Under the pieces are notes generated by a model. That model did not search any database, had not been told where the DNA came from, and saw only the letters and a program-made list of their open reading frames with translations. This document shows positions 42,172 through 51,210 of a stretch of 64,000 nucleotides of DNA, piece by piece (within the stretch, counting starts at the first letter, position 1; the number at the start of each line of letters is the position of its first letter). Source of the DNA: Sva-07 sp963715285 (GTDB lineage Bacteria; Actinomycetota; Acidimicrobiia; Acidimicrobiales; Ilumatobacteraceae). The stretch is from assembly GCA_963715285.1 (NCBI GenBank), contig CAVQRU010000039.1, forward strand, positions 1-64,000. The letters run 5' to 3'. A program made the position numbers and the translations under genes.

Positions 42172-43138
42172 TCACCCGCTCGATGGCGCCGGCACGAACT
42201 TCACGCCCCATGTCGTCGTCACCGATTGGCCCGGTTCGAGCCGGATCAGCCCGTCGCCCGCCTGGAATCCGTTCGGAGGGCAACTCATCGGCTCGGCTCC
42301 CAGGCCGAGCCGCCTGCGGTCACGTGCCAAGGTGTCACCGGTGTAGAGCTCGATGATCGGGTAGTGCTCGTCGACCCACAGTTCGACCCGAGCACCATCG
42401 GTGCCCGGTGAGGCGAACGCACGCACGTCCGTCATGATCCCGTACGAGGTCGGTGAAGGGTGCGTCGATCTCGAGTGCGCCGATCCGCTTCGGGGTGCGG
42501 AAGTCGTACGTTGTGCCGGCGACGGGTTCGGTCCCCGTCGGCAGCTGGCGCTGGTTGTCGGTGACGATGCGCGTGGCGGCATCCAATTCGAGAATGCACT
42601 CGTCGATCGATCCGGTGCCCGGCGAGAGGTAGGGGTGCTGACCGCAACCGTACGGCAGCGCGGACACGCCGACGTTGGTGGCGATGGTCGTCACCGTCCG
42701 CTCCGAGTCCCGGAGTTCGTAGGTGACGCTGACGTCCAAGGCGAAGGGGTATCCCTCCATCGGGTGCAGGGTCGTCGCCATCGCCACCCGTGAGCGCGTG
42801 TGTTCGACTGCGTTCCACGAACGCCAGCGGAGCAGACCGTGGATCGCGTTGGCTTTGTCGGGTTCGTTCAAGGGAACGCGGTACTCGACCCCGTCGAATC
42901 GGTAGCGACCGTCGGCGAGGCGGTTCGGCCACGGAACGAGGACCGTGCCGTGTGCTCCGTCGCACATCGCGTCGACCGGGTACGGATCGAGCACGTTGCG
43001 CCCGTTGCACGTGTACTCACGGATGCCGCCGCCGACCTCGACCACCGTGACGTCGTGCTGGGCGTCGCTGATGTGGAACTGCTCTCCCGAGGGCGACCGA
43101 TCGGGCCTGACATCGCTCGCGTCCCATGCTGGCGTCAC
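42172..43138 (-). pseudogene. Aldose 1-epimerase, frameshifted
   Basis: The N-terminal four-fifths (GTG 43138; SGEQFHISDAQHDVTVVEVG through NAIHGLLRWRSW and YGCGQHPYLSPG) reads in one frame. The C-terminal part (VELWVDEHYPIIELYTGD, then NGFQAGDGLIRLEPG) reads in another. Joining them requires removing one G from the GGG run at 42404-42406, which restores a normal VRLTGTDGARVELW. Both catalytic histidines and the C-terminal glutamate are otherwise intact. This is either a recent null mutation or a sequencing indel. It begins within the stop codon of the truncated serine-hydrolase remnant. Confidence 0.8.
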
Positions 43139-43692
43139 TTCGCAGAACCGATACCCCTCACGATCGCCCGTGCCATCGTCTCTTCCTGATCGTTGCCGTC
43201 GCCCGTGCAGAACCAGGCAACCACCATGTCCTTCTTGGGTGAGATGTCGACCCCCTGACCACCGACACCGGCTTTGGACATGTCGCCGTCGGACATCACC
43301 GCATCCCACTGGTATCGGTTGGCGATCTTGCCCGCGTCATCGTAGAAGGATTGCGTGTTCTTCTTGCCGATGAAGCCCTTGTCGTACATGTCGACATGGG
43401 TCCGATCGTGAATCTTCTTCATGATCGCATCCGGGATGAGTTGTTCACCGGCGAGTTCCGTGCAGCTCGGCGTGAAGACCATGCCGAAGCGGGCGAGGTC
43501 ACGAAGCGTTGAATTGACCCCCATGAAGCCCAGCGTGTTGCCGGACGGGCTCAGCAGGTAGTAGGCGTCGTGCTCCATGCCCACCTTGCTCCAGATGCGA
43601 TCGCTGAACTGTTCGTCGAGGGGTTGGTCGGCGACGCGCTCGGCGATGAGGCAGATGACAAACGCATTGATCGAGTTGTATTCGAGTTTCTG
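43135..43692 (-). pseudogene. NylB-like/class C beta-lactamase-family hydrolase, 5'-truncated
   Basis: The reading frame resembles the C-terminal half of 6-aminohexanoate-dimer-hydrolase-like serine hydrolases: LEYNSINAFVICLIAERV (the Y-x-N region), IWSKVGMEHDAYYLLSPSG, RDLARFGMVF and GVGGQGVDISPKKDMVVAW. Similarity stops at about 43690. Upstream of this the frame reads arginine-rich nonsense antisense to the SulP gene, so the half with the SxxK nucleophile is gone. Base composition is visibly less GC-rich than the flanks. It is a remnant cut off at the junction with the SulP gene. Confidence 0.8.
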
Positions 43693-43784
43693 ATGACTCC
43701 TGAGCGGTGGCGCCGGCGCCATCTGCGAGGCTTTTCGCCCTGTTCGGATCGCGTAGAGTTCCGCCCGGGGAGGTGCGTCGCACC

Positions 43785-45662
43785 GTGAGTGGAGGGGACA
43801 CGACCACGTCGGAACGGTGGATACGGGTCGCCAGGTTCGTGCCCGTGCTCCAGTGGCTCCCTGCGTATCGGCGTGGCCGGCTGCGCAACGATCTGCTCGC
43901 AGGTGCGATCGTCGCCGCGTTGCTGGTTCCGCAGTCGCTGGGCTACGCGACGATCGCCGGCGTCCCCGTGCAGGTCGGGTTGTACGCGGTCCCACTCGCG
44001 CTGCTCGCCTACGGCGTGCTCGGATCATCACCCCAGCTGATCGTCGGTCCCGCCTCGACCGTCGCGATCGTGTCGGGATCGCTGGTCGCCGACATCTCCC
44101 GCGACAACCCGCAGGACGCGGTGGCGATCACGTCGGCCCTCGCCATCGCCGCAGGGCTCGTGCTCGTCCTGGCCGGCATGTTGCGGATCTCGTGGCTCGC
44201 CGAGTTCCTGTCGAAGCCGATCGTGACGGGCTTCGTCCTCGGGTTGACGCTGACGATCATCATCGGCGAACTGCCGACGATGCTCGGCATTCCGAAGCCG
44301 TCCGGGGATCTGATCGGGGTGTTCGTGCGCACGATGCAGAACCTCGACGAGACCCAGACGCAGACGGCCGTGGTCGGGGGTGCTGCGCTCGCCGTGCTGT
44401 TCGGCGGTCAACGCATCGCGCCGCGCGTCCCGTGGGGCCTGGTGACCCTCGTGCTCGGGGTCGTGGCATCGGTCGCGTTCGATCTGGAGGCCAAGGGCGT
44501 CGCCATGATCGGCGAGGTCCCCTCGGGGCTCCCCCCGCTCGGCCTGCCCTTCATCCCGCGCGACGACGTCGGACCCGTCCTGATCGGCGGGATGTCGCTC
44601 GGCCTCGTCGCCCTCGCCGAAGGCCTCGCCGCCAGTCGCCTCTTCGCGACCCGAGGGGGCTACCGCGTCGAGACGGACCGCGAGCTGGTGGGCATGGGAG
44701 CCGCCAACGTCGCCGCCGGGCTCTCCGGAGGGCTCGCCGTGGCCGGAAGTCTCTCGAAGACGGCCACCGCTGACCAGGCCGGCAGCGGGAGCCAGATCAC
44801 CGGGCTGACAGCCGCCGTCTTCACGACGGTCGTGATCGTCGCGTTCACCTGGGTGTTCACCGATCTCCCACAGGCGGTGCTCAGCGCAATCGTCGTCGCC
44901 GCGGTACGGAGTCTGATCGACGTCTCGGCCCTGCGCCGCTACCGACGGATCCGTCGAGCCGACTTCTTCGCAGCCGTGGTCGGCGTCGGTGCGGTCGTGC
45001 TGTTCGGGCCGTTGCCCGGACTCGGCATCGCGATCGCGACGTCGTTGCTGGCGATCGTCTACCGATCGTCGAGACCTCGCATGGACGTGCTCGGCAAGAT
45101 CGACGACGAGAAGGCCGCGTGGGGCAGGTTGCACAAGCACCCCGACAGGCGTCCGGTGGACGGCGTCGTCGTGGTGCGCCTCGATGCCCCGCTGTTCTGG
45201 GCGAACGCGACAGCGTTCGAGGAACAGTTGCTCGCCGAGGTCGATGACCGACCCGGCACCAGGGCGCTCGTTCTCGACCTCGAAGCCACGACGCAGCTCG
45301 ACACGACCAGCGCCGACGTCCTCACGCACTTGGCCCTCCAGCTCGAGAAGCGCGAGGTCAACCTCTACCTCGCCAGGGTCCTCCACCGCGTGAACACCGT
45401 GTTGCAGCGGTCGGGCTTCGGTGATGTGGTCGGCCCCGATCGCTTCTGGCACAGCATCTCGCAGTGCGTGCGCGCTGCGCGGCGCGATACGGGCCTGAAG
45501 GGCAACGGTGCGCGCTCGGGCCCATCGACCACTGCCGGTGAGCCACCTCCGAACCAGGTCGGACCGTCCGGCGACGGCGACGTCGAGGTGGAACACGTGA
45601 TCGAATGGGACGACGACGAGCAGGCCGCCGACGGTGGCCGGGCTGCTCCGACGACTTCCTGA
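43785..45662 (+). CDS. SulP-family anion transporter with STAS domain
   Basis: This 625-residue protein has the SulP core of many transmembrane helices, with AGAIVAALLVPQSLGYATIAG and GLYAVPLALLAYGVLGSSPQ typical of the N-terminal half. A cytoplasmic STAS domain follows (about 470-575; VVVVRLDAPLFWANATAF, VLDLEATTQLDTTSADVL). A disordered acidic tail closes it. Members carry sulfate, bicarbonate or other anions, and the substrate is unknown here. GTG 43785 is chosen since GGGGAGG precedes it; GTG 43773 is an alternative. Its 5' side overlaps the remnant of the serine hydrolase. Confidence 0.87.
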   Translation: MSGGDTTTSERWIRVARFVPVLQWLPAYRRGRLRNDLLAGAIVAALLVPQSLGYATIAGVPVQVGLYAVPLALLAYGVLGSSPQLIVGPASTVAIVSGSLVADISRDNPQDAVAITSALAIAAGLVLVLAGMLRISWLAEFLSKPIVTGFVLGLTLTIIIGELPTMLGIPKPSGDLIGVFVRTMQNLDETQTQTAVVGGAALAVLFGGQRIAPRVPWGLVTLVLGVVASVAFDLEAKGVAMIGEVPSGLPPLGLPFIPRDDVGPVLIGGMSLGLVALAEGLAASRLFATRGGYRVETDRELVGMGAANVAAGLSGGLAVAGSLSKTATADQAGSGSQITGLTAAVFTTVVIVAFTWVFTDLPQAVLSAIVVAAVRSLIDVSALRRYRRIRRADFFAAVVGVGAVVLFGPLPGLGIAIATSLLAIVYRSSRPRMDVLGKIDDEKAAWGRLHKHPDRRPVDGVVVVRLDAPLFWANATAFEEQLLAEVDDRPGTRALVLDLEATTQLDTTSADVLTHLALQLEKREVNLYLARVLHRVNTVLQRSGFGDVVGPDRFWHSISQCVRAARRDTGLKGNGARSGPSTTAGEPPPNQVGPSGDGDVEVEHVIEWDDDEQAADGGRAAPTTS

Positions 45663-45784
45663 CTCGAGTTCTCAGGAGCGGATCGGCGAACGCTTCACGG
45701 CGGCTCGACCCTCCCGGGACCGGAGCGTCCGAGACGGGTGAAGTTCGCGTGAGGAATCGCTCAAGTCGATGCAGCGTCGTGCCG

Positions 45785-47545
45785 ATGACCTGGCGTCCGC
45801 ATCAGCTTCCGGGGGTTCTCTTGGCCACGTTCCAGCCGTCACTCGACCATCTCGACGAACTCCTGGATCCGCTCGATGCCGACGGTTTCCAGGTCGCCCA
45901 GCAGCTGTCGGTCCTCGACGACGAGTGGACCGTCTACACCCGCCCGCAGCTCGGCCAGGACGTCCCCGACTTCGTGCTCGTGCACGATCGGCACGGCGCG
46001 ATCGTCATCGACCTCTTCGCCGATCAGCCGAACGTCGTCGACGTGGCTCGGCGACACCGCAGCACGGTCGTGGATCAGTTCTTCGCCCTCCCGGGCGACG
46101 ATCGCGATCCGGGAGCGTCCGTGCGGTCCGCCGTCGTCGCCCCTCATCTCACGACCACCGCGGCCGCTGCCGAGATCCCGCTCGATCCATCCCACGCAAC
46201 GGTGCTGCTCTGGGGGTCCGATGTGCTCGAGAAGCATCTCGCCGGAGTCGTCATGGCCCCGCCCGGCGTGGTGGCGTCTGCCGAGTCGGTCCGGCGTCTG
46301 CACCGCCAGTTGGTGGTCGACGGGGTCTCGCACGGGATGGTCGCCCCGGTGCAGCTCAGCGCCGAGGCGAGAATGGTCGCTGCGAACCCGAAGGGCTCGA
46401 CAATCCGCGGGGTCACCGGCCCGCCGGGCAGCGGCAAGACGTTCGCGCTCACCGCTCGCGCCGCGCGGCTCGCCGCAGAGGGCAAGAGCGTGTTGGTGCT
46501 CTGCTTCAACCTCACCTTGGCCCACCGCCTGCGCCGCCTCGTCGAGCAACGGTGCGCCGAGTACGGCGCCAACCCGGCCCGGGTGACCTGCACCAGCTTT
46601 CACACCTTCTGCGCCCGGACGGTCGACGATGCGGCGCTGGCCGGCATCGTCGCCCCGGAGCCGGCGCGTGGCACGTGGCCCGAGAAGATCGTCGTCAAGA
46701 CCGACCACGTGCTGAGCCACGGTTACGAGCGACGGTTCGATGCCGTGCTCGTCGACGAAGGGCAGGACTTCCACATCCAGTGGTGGAACCTGCTTCGTGA
46801 CCGCGTGGTGCGACCGGGTGGCGAGATGCTGCTCGTGACGGACCCGACGGTCGACCTGTACGGCAAGTCGACGTGGGCAACACCGAGCACGCTCGAGTCG
46901 GCCGGTTTCACCGAACCGTGGATCGACATGACCGGCTCGTACCGGATGGCGCCCGAGCTGATCGAATCCACCAACCTCTTCGCCCGCGAGTACGTGTCCG
47001 ACGACGCACCGGTGCCGCTGGTCCCGGAGGATCAATCGGCCGTGGTCGGCACCGTCTCCTCCGGTCATCGTTCGTGGCGCAACGTCGGTCGGGTGGCCGA
47101 CCTCGGGCCGGAGATCGGCCGTGAGGTGGTACGGCTCCTGCGCGAGCACCCCGACCTCGCCCCTCGCGACGTGATCTACCTGTGCGAATACCACCATGAC
47201 GGGCTCGCCGCCGCGGAGGTCATCGAGGCGGCCGGCTACCCGGTCCACCACGTGTACAGCCGCGACCCTGACGAGCGCCAACGCCGCAAGTCCCGATTCT
47301 GGCCGGATGCCGACGCCGTCAAGGGCTGCACCGTGCACGCCTTCAAGGGGTGGGAGAGCCCGGCGGTCGTGCTCGGCATCGGCATGGAGGAACGGTCGCG
47401 GCGTCTCGCCTACACCGCGATGACCCGCGTGACCTCGACGACGGGCCTCACGTCGTCGTATCTCGTCGTGGTCAACGCCGACCCACGGATGGTCGAGTTC
47501 ACCGAGCGCTTCGAACACGGGGCACCGGTCGGCGTCGACGTCTGA
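45785..47545 (+). CDS. NERD-like/UvrD-type superfamily 1 helicase
   Basis: This 586-residue protein has an N-terminal NERD-like region (about 45-100; PDFVLVHDRHGAIVIDLFAD), in which the family's E-x-K catalytic pair is not evident. An SF1 helicase core follows: Walker A GPPGSGKTFA at 212-221, Walker B FDAVLVDEGQDF (about 320-331), motif V VHAFKGWESPAVVLG, and motif VI YTAMTRV. NERD-helicase proteins are found in DNA repair and defence contexts. The nuclease part may be inactive. It stands alone, 122 bases after sulP, and a MazG-like gene follows. Confidence 0.75.
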   Translation: MTWRPHQLPGVLLATFQPSLDHLDELLDPLDADGFQVAQQLSVLDDEWTVYTRPQLGQDVPDFVLVHDRHGAIVIDLFADQPNVVDVARRHRSTVVDQFFALPGDDRDPGASVRSAVVAPHLTTTAAAAEIPLDPSHATVLLWGSDVLEKHLAGVVMAPPGVVASAESVRRLHRQLVVDGVSHGMVAPVQLSAEARMVAANPKGSTIRGVTGPPGSGKTFALTARAARLAAEGKSVLVLCFNLTLAHRLRRLVEQRCAEYGANPARVTCTSFHTFCARTVDDAALAGIVAPEPARGTWPEKIVVKTDHVLSHGYERRFDAVLVDEGQDFHIQWWNLLRDRVVRPGGEMLLVTDPTVDLYGKSTWATPSTLESAGFTEPWIDMTGSYRMAPELIESTNLFAREYVSDDAPVPLVPEDQSAVVGTVSSGHRSWRNVGRVADLGPEIGREVVRLLREHPDLAPRDVIYLCEYHHDGLAAAEVIEAAGYPVHHVYSRDPDERQRRKSRFWPDADAVKGCTVHAFKGWESPAVVLGIGMEERSRRLAYTAMTRVTSTTGLTSSYLVVVNADPRMVEFTERFEHGAPVGVDV

Positions 47546-47586
47546 CGTCGGGTGTCACGGGTCGCCGACGCACTACCGTCGGCACG

Positions 47587-47865
47587 ATGGACTTCGCGGA
47601 ACTCCAGGACGTCATCGAGCGGACGTACGGCGACCGCGACCGTCAGCGTGGCGTGTCGGCCACCGTCGCGTGGCTGACCGAGGAGATCGGTGAGCTCGCC
47701 CAGGCGGTCCGCAAGGGCACCCACGAGCAACGCGTTCACGAGTTCGGCGACGTGGTCGCCTGGGTGGCAACGCTGGCCAACCAGCAGGGCGTCGACCTGA
47801 ACGAAGCGGTCGCCCGCTACGGCGCCGGCTGCCCCAAGTGCGCCTCGATCCCCTGCGTCTGCTGA
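47587..47865 (+). CDS. MazG-like nucleotide pyrophosphohydrolase
   Basis: This 92-residue all-alpha protein carries the metal-binding motifs EEIGEL and EFGDVVAW (the EExxE...ExxD pattern of MazG/dUTPase-like enzymes). It ends in a cysteine motif, GCPKCASIPCVC, common in short actinobacterial and archaeal MazG-like proteins. It probably hydrolyses non-canonical NTPs. ATG 47587 has TACCGT seven bases upstream and no ribosome site. It is convergent with asd with one base between the genes. Confidence 0.85.
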   Translation: MDFAELQDVIERTYGDRDRQRGVSATVAWLTEEIGELAQAVRKGTHEQRVHEFGDVVAWVATLANQQGVDLNEAVARYGAGCPKCASIPCVC

Positions 47866-47866
47866 C

Positions 47867-48907
47867 TCAGACGAGCAGTTCCGCGATCTGGATCGCGTTG
47901 AGGGCTGCGCCCTTGCGGAGGTTGTCGTTGCTCACGAACAGCGCCAGCCCGCGTCCACCGGGCACGCCTTCGTCGGCCCTGATGCGGCCGACGTAGGTCG
48001 GATCCTGACCAGCGGCCTCGAGCGGTGTCGGGATGTCCGAGAGCACGACACCCGGAGCGTCGGCGAGCAGCTCGTACGCGCGCTCGACCGAGATCGGCCG
48101 CTCGAACTCGGCGTTGATCGACAGCGAGTGCCCCGTGAACACCGGCACCCGTACGCAGGTGCCGGACACGAGCAGATCGGGGATCGCGAGGATCTTGCGG
48201 CTCTCGTTGCGCAGCTTCTGTTCCTCGTCGGTCTCGAACGAACCGTCGTCGACGATCGATCCGGCGAGCGGCAGCACGTTGAACGCGATCGGCTTGGCGA
48301 ACTTCTCCGGCGTGGGGAACGCGACGGCGGCACCGTCGTGGGTGAGCGCCGCTGCCTGATCGACGACCTGGCGGGCCTGCTTGTCGAGTTCGTCGACACC
48401 GGCCAGGCCGCCGCCCGACACCGCCTGGTACGTGGCGGCGATGATCCGGGTCAGCCCGGCCTCGTCGTGCAGCGGCTTCAGCACCGGCATGAACGCCATC
48501 GTCGTGCAGTTCGGGTTGGCGATGATGCCCTTGGGGGTGTCGGTGGCGAGGTCGCCGTTCACCTCGGCGACGATCAGCGGAACCTCCGGGTCCATCCGGA
48601 ACGCCGACGAGTTGTCGATCACGACGGCACCGGCAGCGGCGAACTTCGCGGCGTACGCGCGTGACGAGGTGGCGCCTGCCGAGAACAGCGCGATGTCGAG
48701 CCCGCTCGGGTCGGCGGTCTCGGCGTCCTCGACGACGACGTCGACGCCCTTCCAGGGAAGCGTGCTGCCTGCGGACCGCGCGGAGGCGAAGTACCGCATC
48801 TCGGCGACCGGGAAGTCGCGCTCGTCGAGGAGGCGACGCATGACGCTGCCGACCTGCCCGGTCGCACCGACCACACCGACTCGGAGCCCTTGTGCTGCTG
48901 CAGACAT
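47867..48907 (-). CDS. asd: Aspartate-semialdehyde dehydrogenase
   Basis: This 346-residue enzyme has NADP-binding VGVVGATGQVGSVMRRLL, the catalytic cysteine Cys134 in NPNCTTMAF, and YQAVSGGGLAGVDELDKQA. It makes aspartate semialdehyde for lysine/diaminopimelate, threonine and methionine. ATG 48907 has TATCGT seven bases upstream, a leaderless pattern. lysC lies 2.3 kb upstream on the same strand, not adjacent as in many actinobacteria. Confidence 0.95.
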   Translation of the reverse strand: MSAAAQGLRVGVVGATGQVGSVMRRLLDERDFPVAEMRYFASARSAGSTLPWKGVDVVVEDAETADPSGLDIALFSAGATSSRAYAAKFAAAGAVVIDNSSAFRMDPEVPLIVAEVNGDLATDTPKGIIANPNCTTMAFMPVLKPLHDEAGLTRIIAATYQAVSGGGLAGVDELDKQARQVVDQAAALTHDGAAVAFPTPEKFAKPIAFNVLPLAGSIVDDGSFETDEEQKLRNESRKILAIPDLLVSGTCVRVPVFTGHSLSINAEFERPISVERAYELLADAPGVVLSDIPTPLEAAGQDPTYVGRIRADEGVPGGRGLALFVSNDNLRKGAALNAIQIAELLV

Positions 48908-49000
48908 GGCCCAGACGATAACGCCGGTCGCCGGAAGGGGCGCCGAAGGTTTCGCGACCGCGCTGGGCGGTACCTCGATCGCTCTGGCACAATCGTCCGC

Positions 49001-49840
49001 ATGCGTCGTCGTCCCCAACTCGTTCCATGGAAGGCGGCCGGTCGGACCAGCGAACGTCAGGCGAGCGCCGACGACGTCGTGCGCACGACCGGGTGGGTGT
49101 TCAACAACGAGACCGGCAGCGAGTTGACGCTCGAGCAGTTCGTCGCCACCGGCGACTCCGAAGTGCCGGCCTACCTCACGGTGTTCGGCCTTCGATCACC
49201 CGACGCCGAAGGTCGCTCGCCCGCCGACAAGACGCTCGTCGAGATCGGTTCCGGCATCGGCCGGATGACGTGCGCGTTCACGCGTGAGTACGAAACCGTC
49301 GTCGCGTGCGATCTCGACGCCGGATTTCTCGAGCGCTGCATCGAGACGGTGAGCCAGTTCGGCAACGTCGACCGGCTGCGGACCAGTCACGTCACCGACG
49401 GTCACACCCTCGATCTCCCGCCGAACTCCACCGATGTGGCGTTCAGCTACATCACGCTGCAGCACTGCGAACCCGACGATGCGCTGGAACTCACCTCCGA
49501 AGCGGTCCGCATCACGCGTCCCGGCGGCAAGATCGTGCTCAACTACCGCGCCAGGAGCGCCCAGGACGTCGTGTTGTTGCCACTGGGCGCCATCACCCGG
49601 GCACAGTTCCGGATCCCGAAGTACGGGCCGTGGCTCTCCCAGCGCCGGTGGGCCGCCCGTCTCGGTTGGCAGGCGAACCGGCTCCAGCCCGACGAACTGA
49701 TCGGGCCACTGTCCCCGCTGCTGACCGACATCGAGATCTGGCGCAACCCGAAGAGCAAGATCTCCGGACGCGGCGCCAAGGTGCAGGAGTTCGACGGGAT
49801 CAACCCTCACCACTACTGGTTGATCGCCACCGTCCGCTGA
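49001..49840 (+). CDS. SAM-dependent methyltransferase
   Basis: This 279-residue class I methyltransferase has motif I LVEIGSGIGRMTCAF, a downstream acidic residue in VVACDLDAGFLE, and TDVAFSYITLQHCEPDDALE typical of the Methyltransf_11 group. The N-terminal 70 residues (VRTTGWVFNNETGSELTLEQ) are unusual and may be a substrate domain. It starts divergently from asd, and CACAAT lies seven bases before the ATG. The substrate is unknown. Confidence 0.82.
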   Translation: MRRRPQLVPWKAAGRTSERQASADDVVRTTGWVFNNETGSELTLEQFVATGDSEVPAYLTVFGLRSPDAEGRSPADKTLVEIGSGIGRMTCAFTREYETVVACDLDAGFLERCIETVSQFGNVDRLRTSHVTDGHTLDLPPNSTDVAFSYITLQHCEPDDALELTSEAVRITRPGGKIVLNYRARSAQDVVLLPLGAITRAQFRIPKYGPWLSQRRWAARLGWQANRLQPDELIGPLSPLLTDIEIWRNPKSKISGRGAKVQEFDGINPHHYWLIATVR

Positions 49841-49882
49841 CCGGTACGGCCGCTCCCGCCTCCGGTCGCCTCGGGCTGCCGG

Positions 49883-51175
49883 TCACCCCGGGCTGGTCGG
49901 TGTCGGGGTCGGGTCGGCTGGGCGGATCGCGAGTTGTCGGATGCGGTGGCGCTCGATCGCACGGACCTCGATCAGCCAGTCGCCGACGACCAAGGTCTCG
50001 CCGACCGACGGGAACCGTCCGAGTTCGTCGAGCACCAGACCGGACACCGTGGTGAAGTCGCCGCTCGGGAGTTCCACGTCGAGGTCGACGAGATCGTGGA
50101 CGGGGAAGCTGCCGGGCAGCGTGATCGTTCCGTCGGGCTCGTGCCCGATCCTCGACAGATCCGGGTCGGTCTCGTCGTAGATCTCACCGACCAGTTCCTC
50201 GACCAGGTCTTCGACCGTGACGATCCCGAGCGCCTGGCCGTGCTCGCCGATCACCACCGCCATCTGGGTGCGGTGCGTCTGGAACTCGCGCAGGGCCGTG
50301 AGCACGCGCGCCGCATCGGGAAACGCCGGCATCTCGCGCATCTGCTCGGTGACGGACTCGTCGCTCCGCCCGATGAGATTGCGGAGGCGGACCATCCCCA
50401 CGGTCCGGTCGAGGTTGCGCTTCTCGGCAACCGGTGCCCGTGAGTGACCGGTCTCGAGCAAGTACGTCAACGCCTCGGCGCAGGTGGCCGCGGCATCGAT
50501 GATCGCGACGTCGTTGCGGGGCACCATCACCTCGTCGAGTCGACGTTCGGCGATCTCGAACGCCCCGTCGATGATCAGGCGTTGTTCGTCGGAGAAGGTC
50601 TCGTGGATCGCGACCATGTCGCGGAGTTCCTCCTCGGTGACGACCTCGCGCTGCATGTCCGGGTCGCCGCCGAGCAGCCGCACCGCGATGTCGGTGGAGC
50701 GCGACAGCAACCACACGACCGGCTTGGTCAGTGTCGACAGCACGTCGAGCGGCCGGGCCATCACCATGCCCCACTTCTCCGCCCGCTGCATGGCGATGCG
50801 TTTCGGTGCGAGTTCGCCGAACACGAGCGTGAAGTACGCGAGCACGAGGGTGACGATGATCACCGAGGCGGCCTCGGCGGCGCCGCCGAGGAAGCTCAGC
50901 GGTTCCTCGAGCGGTTGCGCGAGCGAGACGGCGGCGGCAGCCGAGGCCAGGAAGCCGGCGAGGGTGATGCCGATCTGGATCGTCGCGAGGAACTGGTTCG
51001 GTTGCCGAGCAAGGCGGGCGAGCACCATCCCGGTCGACGAGCGTTCCTCGAGCCGCTGGAGCTGACTCTCGCGCAGCGACACCAGAGCGAGTTCGGTGCC
51101 GGCGAACGCGGCGTTGATCACCACGAGCACGCCGACGAGCATGAGCTGCGGCCAGATGTCTCCCACTTCCGACAT
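49883..51175 (-). CDS. CNNM/HlyC-CorC-family membrane protein
   Basis: This 430-residue protein has the DUF21/CNNM transmembrane domain (about 1-190; NAAFAGTELALVSLRESQL, SLAQPLEEPLSFLGG, VFGELAPKRIAMQRAE). A CBS-domain pair (about 205-330; VMVPRNDVAIID, GIVTVEDLVEELVGEI) and a C-terminal CorC-HlyC domain (about 345-425; SGLVLDELGRFP) follow. Homologues are involved in Mg2+ or Co2+ efflux and magnesium homeostasis. It lies 35 bases after lysC on the same strand. Confidence 0.9.
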   Translation of the reverse strand: MSEVGDIWPQLMLVGVLVVINAAFAGTELALVSLRESQLQRLEERSSTGMVLARLARQPNQFLATIQIGITLAGFLASAAAAVSLAQPLEEPLSFLGGAAEAASVIIVTLVLAYFTLVFGELAPKRIAMQRAEKWGMVMARPLDVLSTLTKPVVWLLSRSTDIAVRLLGGDPDMQREVVTEEELRDMVAIHETFSDEQRLIIDGAFEIAERRLDEVMVPRNDVAIIDAAATCAEALTYLLETGHSRAPVAEKRNLDRTVGMVRLRNLIGRSDESVTEQMREMPAFPDAARVLTALREFQTHRTQMAVVIGEHGQALGIVTVEDLVEELVGEIYDETDPDLSRIGHEPDGTITLPGSFPVHDLVDLDVELPSGDFTTVSGLVLDELGRFPSVGETLVVGDWLIEVRAIERHRIRQLAIRPADPTPTPTSPG

Positions 51176-51210
51176 TCAAGCAAGGTCGCGACCGACCCGC
51201 CCGCCTCGGG

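Noticed and set aside
42335..43309. Longer N-terminus for the epimerase up to 43309
   Set aside because: The extra part is antisense-like, Arg/Gly-rich and lies inside the serine-hydrolase remnant; the family homology begins just after 43138.
43690..43785. Direct repeat of the tRNA-Pro 3' end as an attR site
   Set aside because: No copy of the T-arm/acceptor sequence was seen by eye near the right edge of the low-GC region.
47850..47880. TGA after the Cys-rich end of the MazG-like gene as a selenocysteine codon
   Set aside because: The protein ends as family members normally do (CPxC...PCxC), and there is no conserved sequence after the TGA or a SECIS-like stem.
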